NCBI GenBank assembly: GCA_966112985.1 | Contig: CBHWET010000015.1 | Location: 1 to 29,398 of the forward strand | Reading direction: 5' to 3' | Length of the DNA stretch: 29,398 bases | From: CBHWET01 sp966112985 | GTDB lineage: Bacteria > Verrucomicrobiota > Verrucomicrobiia > Limisphaerales > JACDHS01 | Shown here: piece by piece, positions 24,819 to 29,398 of the stretch | How the letters are laid out: each line of letters opens with the position of its first letter | Numbering within the stretch: the stretch's first letter is position 1 | The notes under the pieces: generated by a model | What the model saw: the letters and a program-made list of their open reading frames with translations, nothing else | Database searches by the model: none | What the model was told of the DNA's origin: nothing | Made by a program: the position numbers and the translations under genes

Positions 24819-25337
24819 TTATTTTGCCGGGTTGCCGGCCACTGCCGTTGCCGATGCCGCCGGCTTTGGTGGTGGCGGTTTGAAATAAGTCACCATGAAC
24901 CCGCCAAGCGCCGCCAACAAAATGCCCACATAGAATTGTGGCTTGATCGTCCCCACACCTCCTTCGGGCGGATGAAGAACGATGTTAACGACCGCATTTA
25001 CCACCGGAGCGCCAGCAAAGACGATCGACATCACAACCCCGGGTTTACCGCCATTGCCGAATGCCAACAAAACACAGAATGCGCCGATGGCACCCACAAT
25101 TCCGGCCAATAACGACCATCCCATGCCTGCGGCAGGAAACTTCCAATCGGCTCCGCGCGCGATAAGCATTCCAAGCGGCGCCAGGACAGCCGTCAGGAAG
25201 TAAGCGAGACCGACAAACAAAAAGGACTTGTAGAGAGCGTTTGTTTTATCAGCCATCGCCATTTGGCCCGTGTGCAGGAAAATTCCGTAAAGTCCCCACG
25301 ATACAACGGTCATCAACGCGAAAGTCAGCCAGTTCAT
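24819..25337 (-). CDS. Small DMT/EamA-like membrane protein
   Basis: A 172-aa integral membrane protein from ATG 25337; a GTG at 25373 in the same frame would add 12 polar residues. About five hydrophobic helices are seen: WLTFALMTVVSWGLYGIF, the region LYKSFLFVGLAYFLTAVLAP, WSLLAGIVGAIGAFCVLLAF, a helix containing VVMSIVFAGAPVVNAVVNIV, and YVGILLAALGGFMVTYF, followed by a Pro/Ala/Lys tail. The pattern and Gly/Ala content match one EamA-type half of the drug/metabolite transporter superfamily, so it may work as a dimer. It is coupled to the PaaK-like ligase, suggesting uptake or export of the acid that the ligase activates; this is inference. Confidence 0.75.
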   Translation of the reverse strand: MNWLTFALMTVVSWGLYGIFLHTGQMAMADKTNALYKSFLFVGLAYFLTAVLAPLGMLIARGADWKFPAAGMGWSLLAGIVGAIGAFCVLLAFGNGGKPGVVMSIVFAGAPVVNAVVNIVLHPPEGGVGTIKPQFYVGILLAALGGFMVTYFKPPPPKPAASATAVAGNPAK

Positions 25338-25413
25338 ATTTTTAAACAAACGTCCGCCGACATTAATTGACACATATCTTTACAGCAATTCGTTTGTCGG
25401 CGATTTTTCTGCC

Positions 25414-25836
25414 GTGAAATTTTGCTGGTTCATTCTTGTCCTTGCCCTTGTCGGATGTGCCACCAGCACCATCGAATCGAGACGCAAGGAAAAGCTCTCA
25501 AGTTACCAGATGCTTTCACCAGAGCTAAAGGCGCTCGTTGACAAAGGGCAGATTAAGGTCGGAATGCCCGCAGATGCCGTCTACATTTCGTGGGGGCAGC
25601 CAACCCAGATCATTGAAGGAGAGAAAGACCAGGGACGAACCACAACCTGGTTGTATCAAAGCTCCTATCTCGAAGAATACCGTTTTTGGAACTATCGCGA
25701 AGTGGCTCTGCGTGACGGGGTCTTCCTCGAAAGGTATCTGGACACGGATTATACGCCGCGGAGCTTTCTGCGGGCGGAGATTACGTTCGTTGGAGGCCTT
25801 GTTACCAGTTGGCGCACCCTTTCCGGCCCAAGGTAA
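25414..25836 (+). CDS. Predicted lipoprotein, BamE/SmpA-like
   Basis: A 140-aa protein starting at GTG 25414 with a type II signal peptide: KFCWFILVLALVG then Cys15 (lipobox LVGC). After lipidation it would be anchored in the cell envelope. The region LVDKGQIKVGMPADAVYISWGQP recalls the helical start of SmpA/OmlA (BamE-like) domains, 'I..Gmt.eeV....G.P', and is followed by beta-strands (TTTWLYQSSYLEEYRFWNY, RAEITFVGGLVTSW). It is divergent from the EamA-like gene and upstream of the response regulator gene with a hairpin between them. The assignment as lipoprotein is firm; the BamE relation is suggestive only. Confidence 0.8.
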   Translation: MKFCWFILVLALVGCATSTIESRRKEKLSSYQMLSPELKALVDKGQIKVGMPADAVYISWGQPTQIIEGEKDQGRTTTWLYQSSYLEEYRFWNYREVALRDGVFLERYLDTDYTPRSFLRAEITFVGGLVTSWRTLSGPR

Positions 25837-25843
25837 GGGATTG

Positions 25844-25886
25844 TTGTGCAAGGGCATAGGGGATTCACCGGTATTTCCTTGCATAA
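25844..25886. other. Hairpin between lipoprotein and response regulator genes
   Basis: TTGTGCAAGG (25844-25853) pairs with CCTTGCATAA (25877-25886), 9 of 10 positions plus one possible G-U, around a 23-nt loop that contains ACCGGT. It begins 7 nt after the lipoprotein stop. Without a T-tract it is not a standard terminator; it may be a leader structure or binding site for the response regulator gene at 25928. Confidence 0.4.
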
Positions 25887-25927
25887 TACTCCACCGTCTA
25901 GTACGTCTTAAGAAGTCTTATAGCCTC

Positions 25928-26365
25928 ATGCATATATTACTCGGTGAAGACGACGAAAACGACGCGTTGCTGATGCAACGAGCGTTCCGAAAGACTGGCG
26001 AACGGATAACCATCACGGTTATGCGGAACGGGCAGGAAGTTATCGACTACTTGAAAGGCAAAGACGCTTTTGCCGATCGGCTTCAGTATCCCCTGCCCAA
26101 TCTTTTGTTACTGGACTTGAAAATGCCTCAGCGCAATGGCTTTGAGGTATTGGAATTCGTAAAGGCAGATCCTGAACTGAAGCGGATTCCAACCGTTTTG
26201 CTGAGTTCGTCCCGACAACACCGCGACATTGTTCGCGCTTACGACCTCCGGGCAAATTCGTATCTCGTTAAGCCCACGGCATTTAATGATTTGCTAGGGC
26301 TGGCGCAACATATTTGCTCCTACTGGTTCCGTCTCAATCTGCTGCCATCGATGAGGTTGGTGTGA
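25928..26365 (+). CDS. Single-domain response regulator (CheY/Rcp1-like)
   Basis: A 145-aa receiver-only protein. The frame is open far upstream (from 25538, overlapping the lipoprotein gene), but ATG 25928 matches the family start: MHILLGEDDENDALLMQRAF. The acidic pocket is Glu7-Asp8-Asp9, the phospho-acceptor is Asp63 in LLLDLKMPQRNG, the switch Ser is in VLLSSS (Ser93-95), and Lys115 lies in NSYLVKP. There is no output domain. The NSYLVKP form and roughly 145-aa length are typical of Rcp1-like regulators that answer to hybrid or phytochrome-like kinases; no kinase is encoded nearby. The gene is followed directly by a hairpin-rich stretch leading into array B. Confidence 0.93.
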   Translation: MHILLGEDDENDALLMQRAFRKTGERITITVMRNGQEVIDYLKGKDAFADRLQYPLPNLLLLDLKMPQRNGFEVLEFVKADPELKRIPTVLLSSSRQHRDIVRAYDLRANSYLVKPTAFNDLLGLAQHICSYWFRLNLLPSMRLV

Positions 26366-26531
26366 GTTCCGAACGGTTTTTAGCTTAAAAGACGCTTTCC
26401 GACGATTTTTGAGCGACGCGGCGATCCTGATCGACCAAAACAGAAGTTTTCGGGTCGAAAACCTGAAAATCGATCGATTTCAAAGTACATTTAGAAATTT
26501 TCCAGGCGAAAGACCCCTGTTTCGCCCTTTC
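26366..26531. other. Hairpin-rich flank of array B
   Basis: No gene. Perfect inverted repeats are packed here: GTTTTCG-GGT-CGAAAAC (26446-26462), the 14-bp palindrome AAATCGATCGATTT (26467-26480), and GGCGAAA-GACCCCTG-TTTCGCC (26505-26526). TTTTTGA at 26406-26412 and the centre of the first hairpin (26454) fall near the 41-bp register of the array further right, so this may be a decayed continuation of it. The third hairpin could end the response regulator transcript. Confidence 0.5.
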
Positions 26532-26981
26532 GAGCTCTCAAAATAAAAATAAAAAAAATATCCAAGGGATTTTGACTCTCAAAAACCGCCGGATTTTTTT
26601 ATCCAGCCATTTTTGACTCTCAAAATCGGCTGGTTTTTTTATCCAAGCATTTCTGACTCTCAGAAATTGCTGTTTTTTTTTTTAACCGCGGCATTTTGAC
26701 TCTAAAAAAGTGCCGGATTTTTTTATCCAACGGTTTTTGACTCTCAAATACCCTTGGATTTTTTTATCCAGCCGTTTTTGACTCTCAAAAGTCGCTGGTT
26801 ATTTTTATCCAAGCGTTTCTGACTCTCAAAAACCGTCGGTTTTTTTATCCAGGGATTTCTGACTCTCAGAAATGGTTGGATTTTTCTATCCAGGCATTCT
26901 GAACCTCCAAATCTGCCGCATTCTGATCAGTAAAGGATTCCGACCGTCGAAAGTTGCTAGTTTATACGGTTCGGCCATTTA
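26532..26981. repeat. Tandem array of about 41-bp hairpin units, terminator-like (array B)
   Basis: Units begin GACTCTC (or a variant) at 26532, 26574, 26615, 26655, 26698, 26739, 26780, 26821, 26861, 26901 and 26942; spacing is 42, 41, 40, 43, 41, 41, 41, 40, 40 and 41. The central eight are well conserved and the outer ones degenerate. Across each junction, arms such as CCAGCCATTTTTGA and TCAAAATCGGCTGG (12 of 14 pairs) enclose the loop CTC and are followed by a T-tract (TTTTTTTAT): the layout of an intrinsic terminator reading rightward, repeated in tandem. Where the left arm has TTTCTGA, the right arm reads TCAGAAA in two of three cases, and one junction has a new matching pair CGGCA/TGCCG (26689-26693, 26711-26715). 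It lies between the response regulator gene and cca. Confidence 0.92.
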
Positions 26982-27068
26982 TCATTGTTAAGACCTTGTT
27001 GCCGAGCTGCTTAACGTAATTCCCTTTGTCGGTTTCCTCGTTTCGAAAAAAAGGATACTTTTTCCGAA

Positions 27069-28472
27069 ATGATGGTCGTTCCACCAGAACTTCAGCCGAT
27101 TCTGTCCCAGACGCCGGAGCTTGAGAGGGCGTTTTTGGTCGGCGGCTGCGTTCGTGACGCTCTTCTGGGGATTCCGCATAAAGACTTTGACATCGAAGTT
27201 TTCGGCATCAATTACGAAAAACTCGTCACCGCTCTCTCGCGTTGGGGCAAAACGGATTTGGTGGGTCGGTCGTTCGGAGTCGTCAAACTCCGTGTCCAAG
27301 ATTTTACGTTCGATTTCACAATCCCGCGCCGCGACTCCAAAGTAGCCCCCGGGCACAAAGGCTTTGAGATCACCTTTGATGAAACGATTTCTCCGCAAGT
27401 GGCGGCTTCACGCCGGGATTATACGATCAATGCGCTAATGTTTGATCCAAGGGAAAACAAGATCCTCGATTTCTTTGGCGGGAAAACGGATTTGGAGAAT
27501 CGCATTCTTCGACATACGAGCGAAGCCTTTGTGGAAGATCCGCTCCGCGTCCTGCGCGGCATGCAGTTTGCATCCCGCTTCAATTTGCGGGCAGCTCCGG
27601 AAACATTGGAGCTTTGCCGCAGTATTAAGAATACGTTTCCCGAGCTGGCAGTGGAGAGAGTCCGCGAAGAGTGGTTCAAATGGGCTGAAAAAAGCACAGT
27701 CCCATCGGCCGGCCTACGGTTCCTCCTCGAATCAGAATGGATCGATCACTTTCCAGAGCTGAAACGGATGCACGGAACGCCGCAAGATCCGCAATGGCAT
27801 CCCGAAGGCGATGTATTCACGCACACGTGCCATTGCTGCGATGCGTTGGTGAAGCTTCCACAATGGATTAATACCGACACGGAAAGTCGAATCGTTTATT
27901 CCCTCGCGATTCTTTTGCACGATTGCGGCAAGCCCGACACCACGCACGAGGAGGTGCGTGAAGGCCGCACGCGAATCGTTTCGCCGGGTCACGAAGCAGC
28001 GGGCGTCGATATCGCAGATCGATTTCTCAATCGCATTGGAACTCCATCAACCCTTCGTGATCGCGTTCTACCACTGATTCATAATCACATGGCGCACTAT
28101 GACGAAATTTCCGACCGCGCCGTGCGACGGCTTGCGAAACGCTTGGCACCGGAAACAATTGAAGGTCTGTGCACGATCATGACCGCAGACCGTCTTGGTC
28201 GGCCTCCGCAACCACCAAAGGTACCCACGACAGTCGTCGCATTGCTCCAGAAAGCGCACGAGCTCGAGGTGCAGAAGAGCGCGCCGAAGCCAATTCTGCT
28301 GGGACGTCATTTGATCGAGCTCGGAATGCAACCTGGACCGGAGTTTGGAAAACTCTTACATGAAGCTTACGATGCGCAATTGGAGGGCCATTTCTTCGAT
28401 CTGGCTCAGGCCAAAAAGTGGCTCGCGCAGTCGCCCATGCTCCCAGATACCGCAAAATCCAAGCTGAATTAA
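27069..28472 (+). CDS. cca: CCA-adding tRNA nucleotidyltransferase with HD domain
   Basis: A 467-aa class II nucleotidyltransferase that builds or repairs the 3' CCA of tRNAs (or a close poly(A)-polymerase relative). The head domain shows FLVGGCVRDALLG (22-34) and the metal-binding acids in KDFDIEVFG (Asp39, Asp41). RRDYTINALMFD (115-126) follows, then DLENRILRHT and FVEDPLRVLRGMQFASRF. The second half contains an HD phosphohydrolase domain: HPEGDVFTHT, LAILLHDCGKPDTT (His284-Asp285) and LPLIHNHMAHYD. The C-terminal piece (LLGRHLIELGMQPGPEFGKLL) is the usual helical tail. Two tandem ATGs (27069, 27072) precede VVPPEL; an AAGGA at 27051-27055 is somewhat far away and partly inside a weak hairpin. 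Array B lies just upstream and a REPIN-like element just downstream. Confidence 0.94.
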   Translation: MMVVPPELQPILSQTPELERAFLVGGCVRDALLGIPHKDFDIEVFGINYEKLVTALSRWGKTDLVGRSFGVVKLRVQDFTFDFTIPRRDSKVAPGHKGFEITFDETISPQVAASRRDYTINALMFDPRENKILDFFGGKTDLENRILRHTSEAFVEDPLRVLRGMQFASRFNLRAAPETLELCRSIKNTFPELAVERVREEWFKWAEKSTVPSAGLRFLLESEWIDHFPELKRMHGTPQDPQWHPEGDVFTHTCHCCDALVKLPQWINTDTESRIVYSLAILLHDCGKPDTTHEEVREGRTRIVSPGHEAAGVDIADRFLNRIGTPSTLRDRVLPLIHNHMAHYDEISDRAVRRLAKRLAPETIEGLCTIMTADRLGRPPQPPKVPTTVVALLQKAHELEVQKSAPKPILLGRHLIELGMQPGPEFGKLLHEAYDAQLEGHFFDLAQAKKWLAQSPMLPDTAKSKLN

Positions 28473-28523
28473 TTCGCGCATTTTCGACGGACGTGGTTTT
28501 TTGAAATTTTGGGTACCAACAAA

Positions 28524-28673
28524 CCTCACCCTGACCCTCTCCTTCCCAGGAGAGGGAAAGCAGTCGTCGATCTAAGCTTCAAGACCGACGGTCCGGCAAA
28601 GACCGTCAGTTCATGTTCGAAAGTAACGGACTTAAATTCTCCCTCTCCTGGGAAGGAGAGGGCCGGGGTGAGG
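28524..28673. repeat. REPIN-like double inverted hairpin element
   Basis: Two arms, 28524-28557 and 28640-28673, are reverse complements at 32 of 34 positions. Each arm also folds on itself: CCCTCTCCT-TCCC-AGGAGAGGG (28535-28556) and CCCTCTCCT-GGGA-AGGAGAGGG (28641-28662), flanked by the tails CCTCACCC and GGGGTGAGG. Two REP-type hairpins in opposite orientation around an 82-bp centre is the REPIN layout. The centre has its own hairpin GACGGTC-CGGCAAA-GACCGTC (28587-28607). The element sits between the convergent genes cca and pncB, where it could also end transcription in both directions. REP sequences of this kind are mobilised by RAYT transposases; none is in the window. Confidence 0.88.
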
Positions 28674-28697
28674 TCGTCAGGAGCCTAGAAAGTACAA

Positions 28698-29398
28698 TCA
28701 AGTGCTCGTGCTAAACCGTGTTTTGTGAGTACCGAGGACTAAAGTGTCCAATGCCGTAGAGATTTTAACCGGCGTGAAATTTGCAGGTTCCAGACTCCGA
28801 ACCTGCTCCGGGAGCGTCTTTAGTTCAGTCTCTGCGTACTCGCGGATTTTCGGCAACGGCATTTTCGGGAAAGTGCGTTTGCCTCCGCGCATAATCGGGA
28901 AAAGCAAAGGTTTGCCTGGCAATGTATCCCCTTCAATGGAAACCGTGTCCTGCTGAATCTGGCCTTTGTCATCGTAAACACGCCAAACCTGTTTGCGTCC
29001 CGGCCACGTCACCTTGCCTTCAGAAAATTTTCGGCAGGTTCGCCCCGCGTACTCCTGAAGTTTGTAGGCGCATTCAAGATAGGGTGCATCAGCTGAGGTA
29101 TCGAGCAGAGTTCCCACACCAAAACCGTCCACTGGCGCGTTGGCCTGCACGAGGCGTTGGAGTTCATGTTCGTCCAAATTGCCGCTGGCAAAAATTCCTA
29201 CGTCCTGCAATCCGCCTTCGTTCAGGATGCAACGGACGTTTTGCGCGTGTTGAAGCAAATTACCGCTATCGATACGAACAGCTTTGATCTTGATGCCTTC
29301 GCTCTGCAGTTTCGGTGCGAGGCGCACGACCTTCTTGGCGCCGGCTTCTGTGTCGTAAGTGTCGATCAGGAACACGACATCTTTGCGATTGCTGCGCG
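28698..29398 (-). CDS. pncB: Nicotinate phosphoribosyltransferase, C-terminal part (runs off the right edge)
   Basis: The last 233 residues of a nicotinate phosphoribosyltransferase, which makes nicotinate mononucleotide from nicotinate and PRPP in NAD salvage. The frame is open through 29398, so the start lies outside the window. Visible family blocks: VVFLIDTYDTEAGAKKVV, IKAVRIDSGNLLQHA, a segment with GIFASGNLDEHELQRL, and APVDGFGVGTLLDTS, which form the PRPP/nicotinate-binding barrel strands; then the small C-terminal domain YKLQEYAGRTCRKFSEGKVT with KQVWRVYD. Full-length enzymes are about 430-490 aa, so roughly half is present. It is convergent with cca across the REPIN-like element. Confidence 0.93.
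   Translation of the reverse strand, partial: RSNRKDVVFLIDTYDTEAGAKKVVRLAPKLQSEGIKIKAVRIDSGNLLQHAQNVRCILNEGGLQDVGIFASGNLDEHELQRLVQANAPVDGFGVGTLLDTSADAPYLECAYKLQEYAGRTCRKFSEGKVTWPGRKQVWRVYDDKGQIQQDTVSIEGDTLPGKPLLFPIMRGGKRTFPKMPLPKIREYAETELKTLPEQVRSLEPANFTPVKISTALDTLVLGTHKTRFSTST

Noticed and set aside
25538..25927. Long N-terminal extension of the response regulator
   Set aside because: The frame is open but runs through the lipoprotein gene in another frame, and the receiver domain begins precisely at ATG 25928.

Overview
The window looks like a chromosomal stretch from a free-living Verrucomicrobiota bacterium, probably of the soil or freshwater Pedosphaera/Limisphaerales type. This is an inference from gene content: a Minf_1886-type protein (a family described from Verrucomicrobia and Planctomycetes), secreted proteins of a style common in that phylum (an N-terminus continuing 'QGQIVFNNRV', a 'SMNIVGYVN' segment, 'FYRAR'-ending modules), an exported sulfatase, and several secreted TIM-barrel glycosidase-like proteins. 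Many genes lack a clear Shine-Dalgarno sequence. I see no phage, insertion sequence, CRISPR array, tRNA or rRNA.

Layout. 1-125 is the 3' end of an unrecognised gene. 422-2326 is a secreted GHL10-type glycosidase with a C-terminal golvesin/Xly-type binding domain. 2410-4135 (minus) holds an unknown 209-aa protein followed by an exported BPSS1187-like alpha/beta hydrolase. 4261-6696 (plus) is a neutral-ceramidase-like enzyme followed by an NAPE-PLD/UlaG-type metallo-hydrolase, a possible lipid-amide pair. 6704-10285 (minus) carries cutA, an L-lactate permease and an exported sulfatase. 10405-12924 (plus) is a large secreted glycosidase-like protein with three golvesin-type domains. 12911-15766 (minus) is a compact run of a secreted glycosidase-like protein, a methyltransferase and glutamyl-Q tRNA(Asp) synthetase.

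The gap 15767-16445 contains a 41-bp tandem palindrome array. It is followed by two secreted proteins (16446-19106); the second seems to start at a CTG codon. 19103-22405 (minus) is leuS, a newly called 48-aa membrane protein and the Minf_1886-family gene. 22760-23539 is an exported SGNH esterase. 23540-25337 (minus) is a small DMT-type membrane protein coupled to a PaaK-like CoA ligase. 25414-26365 holds a lipoprotein and a single-domain response regulator. Next comes a second 41-bp palindromic array (26532 to about 26981), whose units look like tandem intrinsic terminators, then cca (27069-28472), a REPIN-like double hairpin (28524-28673) and the 3' part of a nicotinate phosphoribosyltransferase gene running off the right edge.

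Themes. Much of the window encodes exported hydrolases and binding proteins suited to scavenging polymers and lipids, interleaved with housekeeping tRNA/NAD genes. Convergent gene pairs are packed very tightly: stops overlap by 4 or 14 nt, abut, or lie 7 nt apart. The most unusual structures are the two 41-bp arrays, which share period and quasi-palindromic layout but not sequence.
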